Below are positions 9,030 to 19,700 of a DNA stretch of 25,127 nucleotides, one piece after another (the first letter of the stretch is position 1; every line of letters begins with the position of its first letter). The notes below the pieces were generated by a model, which worked only from the letters and a program-made list of their open reading frames with translations, did no database searches and was not told the DNA's origin. The stretch covers positions 1 to 25,127 of the forward strand of contig JAEUWP010000614.1 of assembly GCA_018524725.1 (NCBI GenBank). Direction: 5' to 3'. The translations under genes and the position numbers were made by a program. The stretch is from Podaxis mareebaensis (taxonomy: Eukaryota; Basidiomycota; Agaricomycetes; Agaricales; Agaricaceae).

Positions 9030-12000
9030 CTATGAGGCAAAAAGGGAAGGAGAAAGCCTTCAGTGTACATCCAGAACTCCGTTTCTTGCAAGTCACTCTC
9101 TGCAGTTGAGGTGGCAGGTGGTGAACTCTTCTTGGGTTACAGGACCTTGAATCTGATCGGTGAAGGAGAATGCTGTGGGGTTCTGGTCTAAAAACTGGAT
9201 GACCCAGTGGAAGCCGTCATGGGTTCCATATGGGTATCAGAAGCGAGGGCAGGCATTGAGAATATGATCACATGTCTCGAGAGGTTCACCGCAAGGGCAG
9301 GAAGTAATGTGGCACCCAGGGAAGAAGCACTGTCGAAAGGCACCAATGGGTGTGTGATTAGTAATGCAACATGTGAAGCACGCACAAAGTTGGGCGTTCT
9401 TCCCAAGGGGTGACTTTAGCCAAGTCCCACCATTGGTGTATTTGGGGAGGAGGGGTTTCTCTGCACCATCAACAAGGGGGAGCCAAGAGTGGCCATGGTG
9501 AGCAGGGTTGTTCATGAGTTGGTGCCATAAAGATAGGCATTTTTGAGTATAATGGTTGTGAACAAACCCAAGAGAAGTGTGAAAGGGTTGGTGGTGAGGA
9601 TTAGGGAGATGGAGAGACTTGGCAAGGGTGTGTGCCTTGTAGTGAATAGACCATTTGGCAGATGAGGGGATGGACCAGAAGTGGACGTGGTTTAGAGGAG
9701 AGGAGGATAGCCAGGAGTGTAAGAGAGGGGCAACTGTGATAGAGTCTGGATGCGCACTATGAGGCCTATAAGAGAACAAATGTTTAGCAGAAGAAATTGA
9801 GTCCGTGAAGATTACAATTGAAGAGATATTGAGAGATTGAGAAGGGGAAATGGAGGAAAAGAGTCTGAGACGGAGAGCATAAGACTCAGAGTCAGAAGAG
9901 GTCACTTCCCCACAGGGGTGGACTGCAGAGGAAAGAATGTCTGTATCGGAAGAGTTAAAGACAAGAAAAGCAGAAGTGGCAGAAAGGGAAGAATTGGAAG
10001 GAACAGAACCATCTGTGGCTACAAGTAGAGAGACAGGGGAAGAAAAAGCAAGATCTTGGGTGCGGGATGCATTGGCAATGTGTAACGCCATGGCACCTTC
10101 TTTTGAAGGGTCAGGGCATTCAAAGAATTTAATTTGGTCACTAAACAAGTCCAGCAGGTGCTGGCCAGGTTTGGCACTGGGATGGAGACACTGAAATCAG
10201 TCTGTGACCAACTGGGCATCTGAAATAAAGTTGAGCACTGTTGAGCACTGCTTGGTTTGATGTGTGTCTAAGGGGTCAATGTCGCATGTGAGGAGTTTAA
10301 GGGGATGGGAAGGGGGGAGGGTGTGGAAGCAGAGAGAACATCATTTTGCAAGTTTGAAGAGGTGGAGTTGAATGGGGATGAGGCCTGCAATGGCTTCAAC
10401 TCTGCCTGTGGGGGTAGTACGGAATGCACCAGTAATCCATAAAGTGGCTTGGCGTTGCATGCGTTGGAGGGACTTGATGAGTCCGCGGTATCTTGCATTG
10501 CAGTTGAACCAGAGACAGAATCCATATGTGGCTATGGGGACAACACAGGAACAATATAAAAGCCTCTTGTGGAGGGGAGATAGGCCGCAGATAGAGTTAC
10601 TGAGCATGCACATGCATTGGATGGTGGAAAGCACTTTGGTGGAGTAAAAGCAGATGTGTTCCTTGAAGGAGAGGCTTCTGTCGAACCAGAAGCCAAGGTA
10701 ACAAAGGAAGGGTTTAGGTTGAGCAGTGAGGGAGTCGTTGATGATGACAGGGGGATTAGGTTCATGGGAGGGGTGGTTGGAGAAGTGGAAGGCCTTGGTT
10801 TTGTCTCTTTCAAGAACAAATCCAAGGTGGCGGAGGTATTCTTCACAGTTTTTGTAGACCTGTGAAAGGAGGCAGCAGTTAGTAAAAAATGAGTCCGATT
10901 GAACTACAATGAGTCTGTCATCAACAAAAGAAATTATTTTACAATGAGGGTCATTGGAAAATTTGTACATAAAAGGAGAGAGAGAAAGAGCAGTAAGAAT
11001 GGGGGAGAGAGTGGAACCTTGACCAATGCCAACAGAAGCAGAAAATTTTGGAGACAGGTTATTGTTCCAAGAATAAGTAGTGAAGTGGTTACTTAAATAA
11101 TTGGAAAAGAAAGAAATAAGTCGGGAATTGAAGCCTTGATAGTGAAGGGTGGAGATGAGGATTTCATGGTTAGTGGAAGGGAAGAATTGCGCTACATTGA
11201 AGGTGATGATGCTAGTCTTGAGTTTATGTTTCCAACCTGATCGAACCAGGTGGGTGATGTAGATGCCAGCATCTTCGGTAGAGCACTGGATAATTCCTCC
11301 AAATTGGAGGGGGTGGACGAGGTTGAATTGAGATGCTTCGAACTGCATTCGGGTGGAGATCATCTTCTCGATCAGTTTGCCTAATGTGTTGAGAAGGACT
11401 ATGGGACGGAACATTTTCGGGGTAGAATAGTGGGGTTTGTTCAGTTTGGGGATGATGACGGAGGTGGAATTTTTGAAGTGTTCCAGCCAGATGGAAAATT
11501 CAATGCATTTGGAAGTGAATGCGAGGAAGTTGGATAGGAAGATATCATTGGACATGATATGTTTAATGTGGGCCCATGAGAGATGATCAGGACCTGGGGT
11601 GGAAGTGTTAGCACAAGGGTTAAGGGCATCAAAGAGTTCGGCCTTAGAAAATGGTAGCCACGGGCATTCCAGGTGAGTGTCAAGAGAATTAATGGTGTCT
11701 AAATCCACAGGACACTCAGAGGCAGAGTTATAGGAAGAGTCAAGAGTGTGCCAGAGGTCCTCTAGCTCATCACAGCTCTTCCCATTGAAAGTGATGGATT
11801 GGGAGGGAGGGAGGTTGTGTTTACCAATCCAGGACATTAGATCCCAAGGATGGCAGTCTTCCTCAGCTATATCTCTAATTTTTTTATTGAAGAATTGGCG
11901 TTTGGCAGTGTGGGTAGTGCATCGGAATTTAGCCCAATTTGCTTTAGACTTGTGGGACTGGAAATCTTTTAAGGCAGAAGAGCATGCTGGGTTCCACCAT

Positions 12001-12980
12001 GGCTTAGACCGAGTGCAGATTTTGACGAGTTTGGCATTGTGTTGCCATTCTTGAGCAATAATTTGAGACATGGCTTGGGCATACAAGTGTACATCTTCAG
12101 CTGAGTTGAAAGTAGGTGGAATGGCCTGAAGATGAGCGCCAACAGAGTATAGAAAGGCAGCTTCTTCCTTGGAATCCTTTGGGATGGTAAGTTTCTCTAT
12201 GAAGGGTTGGAAGGGGGAGGGGATAGGAAGGGAGGTGAGGAGTGGTCAGTGATCTGAAGTGAATTGCCAGTCGTCACAGATTTGATGGACTGGGCTTTGG
12301 GTAGGCTCGTCTATCATGAAAATAAGGTCAATGACAGACAGGTGTTTGTTACCATCATAGGGAATGTGTGTGTACTTATCCTGCAATGGTGTGGAAAGAG
12401 AGAGACCTAAAGAGTTCATGATGTTGGTTAATAGATCTCCCCGAGTGGTATGGTGAGTAATGTGAGGGTCCCATTCTGGAGAGTGGGAATTGAAATCTCC
12501 TCTAGCACATATGAGATTCTTAGGCAGGAGGTGAGAGTGTTCTTCCAAGAATGAAAGAGAGCTGCCATGAGAAGGGTCAAGATAACAATTAAGAAAGAAA
12601 ACCTTTCTCAGGAAAGAAAATGAGATAAGTTGGAAGTCGGGGGAGGAAATAATGTTCAGATGAGAAGTTGGTAGGAGTACATCGCATGAGCATTGGATGA
12701 AGGTGGCTGTTCTGGGATGATCTTCATCTGACAAGAAGATACACCAATTTGGGTTATATGGTGTGCCTTTGTAGGGGACTCCTTCAGAGTCAGTCATAGA
12801 GGGAACATTGTGGATAATGTTGAAGGGGGGTTCCTGAATGCATAGGACTAGAATGTTTTTAAAAAGAGGGTCATTAAGGAGAAGTTCAACAAGAGAAAAA
12901 GAACAATGAATGTTGAAGAAAATAATAGGAACAGAAGAAATGGAAGAAGGAGCAGGGTGGTTAAGGGGTCCTTTAGACAT
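9030..12980 (-). pseudogene. LINE-2 ORF2: endonuclease, RT, RNase H
   Basis: One unshifted frame runs from ATG 12978-12980 to TAG 9030-9032 (1,317 codons). It has TGA at 12246, 10341, 10197, 9237, 9093 and 9060 (lowest coordinate of each codon). Conventional translation would stop at codon 245. Domains: APE-type endonuclease, residues about 1-245 (QEP near 50, GDFNSHSPEW at 161, VIDLIF at 216, SDH at 242). RT, about 500-760 (HPLQFGG, QGSTLSPIL near 654, FVDD near 686). RNase H, about 985-1110 (TDGS at 989, Glu in SESYA near 1032, Asp in FTDS near 1060). The C-terminal finger is CPCGEPLETCDHILNAC. The first catalytic Asp of RT motif A is Asn here (FNVAQFFPS; LINE-1 has FDITQFFPS), so this copy is probably catalytically dead. 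The start codon overlaps the ORF1 stop (ATGTCTAA). Confidence 0.9.
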
Positions 12981-15576
12981 TAACAGCACCTGAGTTGAAG
13001 TCACATCGATTCTTCTCGGACTTAAGTTCATGAAGTTTAGAGGTAATCCACTCTTGATCAAATCAGTGGCAGAAGAAAGGGCATTTGTCGGAGTTCACAT
13101 GATGGTCCTTGGATTCACATGAAAGGCATTGGAAGGAGGTCACGTGAGGACACTCTGTGATGTTGGCAGGGGTGGGGGGGCAGGGGTTAGGTCCAGGTTT
13201 TCCGCAGCAGCAGAATCCGTCACAGTGATGATTGTCAGTATGATGGGGGTCCCCACAGATGGCACATCTGGGATTGCGTGCTCTACATAGGTGTGTAGGG
13301 TGGCTCCACCTCCAGCACCTGTTGCAGAGAGGGGAAGTGGTTCTCATAGAAGCACTGTGGAAAGTGCAGACTCTATTTTCGAATAAGAGGGTATGGTTGA
13401 TGAGGAGCTTCACCCTTGTTGCAGATTGAGAATCCCAGAGGTCGAAGAAAAGGATGGCAGAGTCCGAATGGGGGGATACTCAGTGGAAGTGCGGTTTACC
13501 GATGAGATGTTGGATCATCTCATGGTAAGGTGAGGATTTGATGATTTCTTTGAAGTCATCAAAGGTATGTGGTGTGCCATCGGGGCAGAAGTAAGGGAGG
13601 TTCATCAATTTGACGAACGATTTGGACATGGGAAGGGAGGGAATGACAGCATCCCTAATTTCAGGAGTGGCAAATGCAGACCTGTTTGAGTCTGTAATGC
13701 CTTTTTTAATAATAAGGAGTTCCTCATCGGTGGCTACTTGATTAGTGGACAACCAAAGAGTCCGGTCGTTGGATTTGGCTGATTCAACCTTGAGTAGAAA
13801 CCCCTTTTGGTAAAGGGCATTGTTACAATTTCTGACTATGAGGTCAAGAGAGGTGATAAGGATGGGTTTAAAGGCATCATTATAGGGAACAACAATGTTC
13901 TTGTGAGAGGGGCCTTGGGTGGCCTTGGGTGAGCTAGAGGGAAGAGGAGAAGGTTTGGATGGGGTCGGGGGATTGGATTTGATGTCTCCTGAGGAGCGGA
14001 GGAAGTTGATGATGTCTACTGGTGACATCTGGGGGAATTGATTTTGGAGGGTAGCATATTTCTGCAATTCCTCAGGTTTGAGTGGGGTGTTAGAGGCAGC
14101 CTTAGCATAAGATGACCTCTGGGTAGACGGTGATGGGGCATTAGACCTGGGGTGGGTCTTGTAATTGATGGGGGGAGGAGAGGAAGAAGGGGGAGAGGGT
14201 TTAGGTGCCTGGGGGGGGAAAGTGGGAGTGACAATAGGCTTACATGGGGCTTGGGCAGCTATTGGCTTGCAAGGTGCCCATCAGCAGGTGACATCCAACC
14301 ATGAGCTAAGATGGGTGTCACCTTTCCCAGAGCTTGTGGCTCCAGGAATGGTTTCGGGAGTAGTGGTAGTGGAGGGGGGAGGGGGAAGCATTTCAGTATC
14401 TTTATTTAAACCAGATGGCTCACCTGGTTTGTTCATATCTTGAGGCAGGAGATGAGAGAGGGCGATTGCTCATGCTGTGTCTTTTTTGAATTGCATATCT
14501 GAGCCCTGGAGAAACCTGGAGGCATCAGGAGGAATAATGGAGGAGCTCTGGAGTATCCCAGTAGCATCCTTGGGGGTAGGGGAAGACACAGCTGGTGCTT
14601 TTTCAGCCCGACATACGTTTCGGTGGCCAGTAGACATGGGTGTGGGAGTAGGGGAAAGAGTATGGGAAGGGGGGAACTGCATAGACACAAAGTTGTACAG
14701 TTTGAGTTGTTGTCCATTATAGGGGACTGATTTGTTGCGCAATTGATCAGAGTGTGTGATGGTTTGAAGGATGCAGATGAGGTGAGGAACGCCCTCAAAA
14801 GAGGATAGATCTCCAGATTCAGCCCAGTTTCCTAACCAGGAGGAAATGAAGCTTAATAAAGAGTTGAGGCAATTGAGCCCCATGATGTCACTAGTGTTGG
14901 TGATGTTGATCATTGCGATGCCATCACCCAATGTTTCACAGATGGATGACCAATCCATTCCATGGGTTGGCTGTGCTTCAGCATGAGGCTGTGCAACAGG
15001 AGGAGGGGAGGTGGGAGTGAAGGAGGGAATAGTGGGAAGAGGGTCAGATGGTTGGGATTCATCCCAGGCTGCACCAGGAGTGGGTGGTATGAAGCCATGA
15101 GCAGCTGCAATGGTTTGGGAAGGGGAAAGCATCCTATGAGATGAAGGAGCTATTTTGGGAGACATGTCAATTCCATCACGAGCTGGCACGATGGAAGGAT
15201 GGATAGATTTGGGGGTGGAGAGGCCTTGAGAGTCCTCATCAATATCTTTGTCTTCGTTTTCTTCTGCTGAAGACACGGAAGTGGCATCATTGTCTTCTCT
15301 GAGTTTCATGCTTTTCTCCAGTCAATTGGAGAGGGAGTGGTCAGTGGAGTAGGAGTGTTTGGCTCCAATAGAAGGAGAAGGCGAAGGGGGCTTTTGAAGG
15401 AAGTCCTCCAAGACTTGGAAATCATTGAAGAGAGGGACAGAGGCCTCTTGGGGAAGAGTTGGGTTGGGTGCTAAACTGGCACTTGAGCGACGATGACAGG
15501 CAATATTGGAACAGATGCTGTTAGTGGTCTTCTTCATGCCTCCAAGGAAGCCACTTGTTTCCTTAGAGCTCGACAT
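12973..15576 (-). pseudogene. LINE-2 ORF1, gag-like zinc-knuckle protein
   Basis: One unshifted frame of 868 codons runs from ATG 15576 (MSSSKETSGFLGG) to TAA 12973-12975. It has internal TGA at 15322, 14470, 14281, 13480 and 13063 (lowest coordinate of each). The first about 550 residues are Pro/Ser-rich and poorly structured. A more globular region follows from about 504 (EELQKYATLQNQFPQMSP, then LDLIVRNCNNALYQKGFLLK). The C-terminus is rich in Cys and His: CNRCWRWSHPTHLC near 751 (C-x2-C-x4-H-x4-C), CAICGDPHHTDNHHC near 772, and CLSCESKDHHVNSDKC near 819. This order matches ORF1 of RNA-binding LINE gag proteins. Against LINE-1, the TGAs fall at positions encoding Trp, His, Cys, Cys and His. 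Confidence 0.88.
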
Positions 15577-15667
15577 AGTAATTTAGGATGAGAAACTTTA
15601 TTCCTTGTGCTACGAATAACTGTGCCACTGAAATGATAGTGGTAGTTACTGAGAAAGGAAGGTGCTG
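15577..15667 (-). other. LINE-2 5' untranslated leader
   Basis: This 91-bp leader aligns base by base with the LINE-1 leader at 7175-7262 (shared start CACCTTCCTTTCTCAGTAAC). The agreement at the outer end shows that both copies are 5' complete. Any internal promoter would be expected in this region, but no motif is recognisable. Confidence 0.75.
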
Positions 15668-15682
15668 CTAAGGTGGCTTCTC
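15668..15682 (+). repeat. Target-site duplication of LINE-2, right copy
   Basis: CTAAGGTGGCTTCTC is the partner of 8746-8760. In the reading frame of LINE-1 ORF1 the changed dinucleotide turns an Ala codon (GCA on the left) into Val (GTG on the right). The inferred original is GCG. Confidence 0.88.
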
Positions 15683-16797
15683 AAACCCCTCTTAAAGTGG
15701 AGGAATTGCAAAAATATGCAGCCCTCCAAAATCAATTCCCAAATATGTCACCAGTCAACATTATTAACTTCCTTCACAACTCTGGAGATATCAAGTCTCC
15801 TAACCCTAAGTCCACCTCACCCTCTCCCTGCTCTTCCCCACCAAAGGCCACCCAAGGCCCTTCTCATAAGAATGTCATTGTCCCCTTCAATGACATGTTT
15901 ACACATCTCATGGTTACTTCACTGGACCTCATAGTCCGATGTTGTAATAATGAGTTATACCAAAAGAACCTCCCTCTTCGCATCGAGTCAGCAAAGAAAA
16001 ATGAGCATACACTTTGGCTCAATACAAGCACTGTTGCCTCTGAGGTGGAGCTTCATGCCATAAAAAAGGGCATCACTGATTCCAACCATTCAGCCTTCGC
16101 CTCCCCAGACATTAGGAATGCTGTTAACCCCTCACTTCCTATGTCGAAATCTTTCATCAAACTAACCAACCTTCCATACTTCAGGGAGGATGGTACCCCT
16201 CACACTGCTGATGACATTAAACCTGTCATCGATGCTTCTCCTTATGCCAACATCATTAACCACATTGTCAGCAAACCTCATTTCTGCTGTGTCTCTCCCC
16301 ACTCTGACTTGGCCATTTTGTTCTTCGACTTGTGGGATTCACAAACTGCCTTGTGAGCCAAGCTCTACATCAACCATACTATTCTCTTTGAGAATAGGGT
16401 TTGCATGTTTAGGAGTGTGACTATGAGAGTCACCAGTCCTCTTTGTAATTGCTGTTGGAGGTGGGGTCATACCACTCATGCATGCAAAGCTCATAATCCC
16501 AGGTGCGCTATTTACAGTGACCCACACTACACCAACAATCACCACTGCAACAGGTACTGCTGTCGCAGCAAGACTGGTCCCAACCTCTGCCCTCCTACTC
16601 CTGCAAATGTCACTGAGTGTCCTCATGTGACCTCCTTCAACTGCCTGTCATGTGGCTCCAAAGACCACCATGTCAACAATGATAAATGCCTGTTCTTCCA
16701 TCATCATTATGACAAAGAATGGATCGTCAATAAACTCAAGGAGATGAAAATGGAAAAGGTGAAGGCTGATTTCAACACATGTGCTGTTAATGTCTGA
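15683..16797 (+). pseudogene. LINE-1 ORF1, 3' part (zinc knuckles)
   Basis: This continues the frame broken at 8760, making an ORF1 of 871 codons in total. The globular region (ALQNQFPNMSPVNIINFL and later) and the Cys/His array align with LINE-2 ORF1. Knuckles are CNCCWRWGHTTHAC, CAIYSDPHYTNNHHC (the second Cys replaced by Tyr) and CLSCGSKDHHVNNDKC. One internal TGA lies at 16354-16356, where LINE-2 has Arg. The frame then meets TGA at 16795-16797, the position where LINE-2 ORF1 ends with TAA. The next TAA in this frame is 15 bp further on. The ORF2 start codon overlaps this stop (ATGTCTGA, 16790-16797). Confidence 0.88.
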
Positions 16798-19700
16798 TCA
16801 CAACTTATCTAATAGTGCTTCTTCTCTTTCTAACATTTCAATATGTTTGTTTAATGTACAAAAGAACTGGTCTACTGTAGAATTTCTCTTAAATTCTCCT
16901 TTACTCAAAGATGTTCACATCTTATGTCTACAAGAACCTGCCTTCAGATTCATTTGAAACATTCCGTCCACATTGGCCTCTGAAGGAGATCCGATGGAAG
17001 GACCACCTATCCATAAAGATTGGCTTTTACTTCACAACCAATCTATTTCTAAACCTCGTGTTCTCACTTATATACACAACTCTATTCAGTCTCTCAATCC
17101 CATTATTCACCCAAACATTATATCATCACCTGACTTTCAATTGTTTTCACTTTCTATTCCTAGCAAACAATACTTCCTTAATTGCTACTTTGAAACAAAT
17201 GATTCTTCATCTATTGATTACCTAGAATCATGTATACATTCCTTCCCTAGCAACATTCATTATGCAGGAGGCGACTTCAACACAAGGTCTCCCAATTGGG
17301 ATCACAATGCACCTTACCATCTTGCACATGCAGACTTGTTGTGTGACATTATGGACACAATCAGACTTACTAGATCCACTCCAATCCAATACTCCCCTAC
17401 TCATTTCCCTGATGACCCAAACAAATCTGCAATGGTAATTGATCTCATGTTTGTGATCTCTCTGCCAGATCTCCCTGCCCCCACCCATTCATACCAACAT
17501 GATTGGCATTCCTGATCTGATCATGTCCCTCTCCTTACACATGTCCCTTTGTTGTCAACCACCACCCCCATTACTGTCAAACACACTATCCCCAGAGATT
17601 CCAAAGAAGAAGCTCTCTTCTTATACAATTGCTCCTGATGCATTAAGGCAATCTCCCCTAACTTTGACTCTTCAGATGATGTTAATAAATATGTGACATC
17701 CATCTTCAATATTGTTTCTGAAGAATGGAATGTGAACACTGTAGAAGTAAAAGTTTGTTGATGTTCAAAGCCTTGGTGGAATAACCAATGCTCTGATGCC
17801 TTATATGCCTTCAATGCCCACCGCACCAAATGTAATTGGAGCAACTTTAGACATACCACAAAAAAGGTGAAGAGAGCTTTCTTTGATGAAAAGATTTTGG
17901 AAATCTTGAGGGAGAAATGACGTCCTTGGGACTTAATGTCATGGGTGAAGAAATGTAACCTTCCCCCTTCCCAATCCATCCTCCACAAAGGACAACCATG
18001 TGATGAACCAGAAAGCTTATGGAAAGCGCTTGACAAGACATACAATGCAGCATCTAATAGACCTGTCAACCTCAATACAGCCAATTTTGCTCCTGAACAA
18101 GTAGAGCAATCATGGCCCCCTTTCTTGACCAGGGAATTAACAGACACTCTCTTACCTTGTGCCAACTCTTCTGCTCCAGGCCCAGACCATCTCACATGGA
18201 CCCATATCAAATTTCTCATGTCTGATGACAACATCAAATTGAATTTCATATCATTTGCCTCTGCATGCATTCAATTCCATACATGGCTGGAATATTTCAA
18301 GATGTCCACTTCAGTCATCATCCCTAAACTGAACAAACCTCACTATTCAACACCTAAAATGTTCTGCCCTATCATTCTCCTAAATACCCTAGGCAAACTC
18401 ATTGAGAAGATGATATCCAATCATCTTCAATTTGAATCAACACAATTTGATCTTGTCCACCCTCTTCAATTCAGGGGTATTATTCATTGTTCTACAGAAG
18501 ATGTGGGAGTTTTCATTACCCACATGGTCCATTCTGGTTGGAAAAGGAATTTAAAAACGAGCATCCTTGCCTTTGACATCACTCAATTCTTCCCCTCTAT
18601 CAATCATTCTCTTTTAATTCGAATTCTTAAAAGACATGGTTTTCATTCATCAGTAGTCTCTTTCTTTTCAGATTACTTAGTCAATCATTTCACCAAATAT
18701 TCTTGGAATAATGAACAATCTCCCCCCTTCCCTGCCTCTGTAGGTGTCAGTCAAGGCTCTGCTCTTTCCCCTATTTTAACTGCTCTCTACCTTTCTCCAT
18801 TCATTCATAAATTCTCTAATGATGCTCGGTGTAAACTACTCTCTTTTGTAGATGATGGTCTCATTATCGTACAGTCTGACTCTTTTCACACCAACTGTAA
18901 TTTACTTGCCTCTGTATATCTTAGTTGTGAACAACTACTAACCTCCATGGGCCTCACTCTTGAACATGACAAGATGGAGGTTTTCCATTTTTCTAACTGC
19001 CCTTGGGTGGAACCTGACCCACACATCATCATCAATCATCCCATAGACAGTCGTCTCACCTTCATCCCCAAATGTCATCTCTGTTATTTGGGCTTCTATT
19101 TCGATCAGGCACTCTCCTTCAAAGAACATGTCTGGTATTACTCTACAAAGGTGTTATCCTCAGTTAAATGCATGCACCTCCTTGGAAATTCCATTTGAGG
19201 TCTCTCCCCTCTACACAAATGCCTTCTTTATAGGTCTTGTGTAGTCCCTATCACCATATATGGATTCCACCTATGGTTCAATTGCAACGGCCAATACAAA
19301 GGCCTCATTAAACAACTTCAAAAAATGCAACAGTCTGCAGCCTTATGGATCACCAGTGCATTTCGCACTATGCCCATGGGTGGAGTTGAGGCCATTGCAG
19401 GTCTCATTCCCATTCAACTTCATCTTTTCAAACTTGCTAAGTGCTGTTCCCTCTGCTTCCAAACCCTTCCCCCCTCTCACCCCCTCAAAATTCTTACACA
19501 TGATGTTGACCCCCTTGACGTATGCTTTACCAAAACTTGATCCACAGTGCTAGATTTCATATCTGACGCCCAACTCGTCTCGGATTGGTTTAACTGTCTT
19601 CATCCAAGCACCAAACCTGGTCAGCATCTAGTTGACCACTTTGACTCTCAAATCCATTTTCATCAATGTCCCACCCCTGCTGATAATAATATAAAAGCTC

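Larger units (their letters stand above)
8761..15667 (-). mobile_element. LINE-2, full-length LINE inserted in LINE-1 ORF1
   Basis: This minus-strand element of about 6.9 kb begins at 15667 and ends in a poly(A) tail, seen as 26 T at 8761-8786. It belongs to the same family as LINE-1: the leader, ORF1, ORF2 and 3' end (CAATAAATG before the tail) all align. It is flanked by a 15-bp target duplication cut from LINE-1 ORF1. It must be younger than LINE-1 at this site, although both copies now carry in-frame TGA codons. Confidence 0.93.

Noticed and set aside
9837..10865. Several plus-strand ORFs rich in Gly, Arg and Glu
   Set aside because: They are antisense shadows of LINE-2 ORF2 RNase H and RT.
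17521..18270. Minus-strand ORF of 249 codons
   Set aside because: It is antisense to the RT-side part of LINE-1 ORF2, whose plus-strand frame has clear domain sequence and a matching sister copy.
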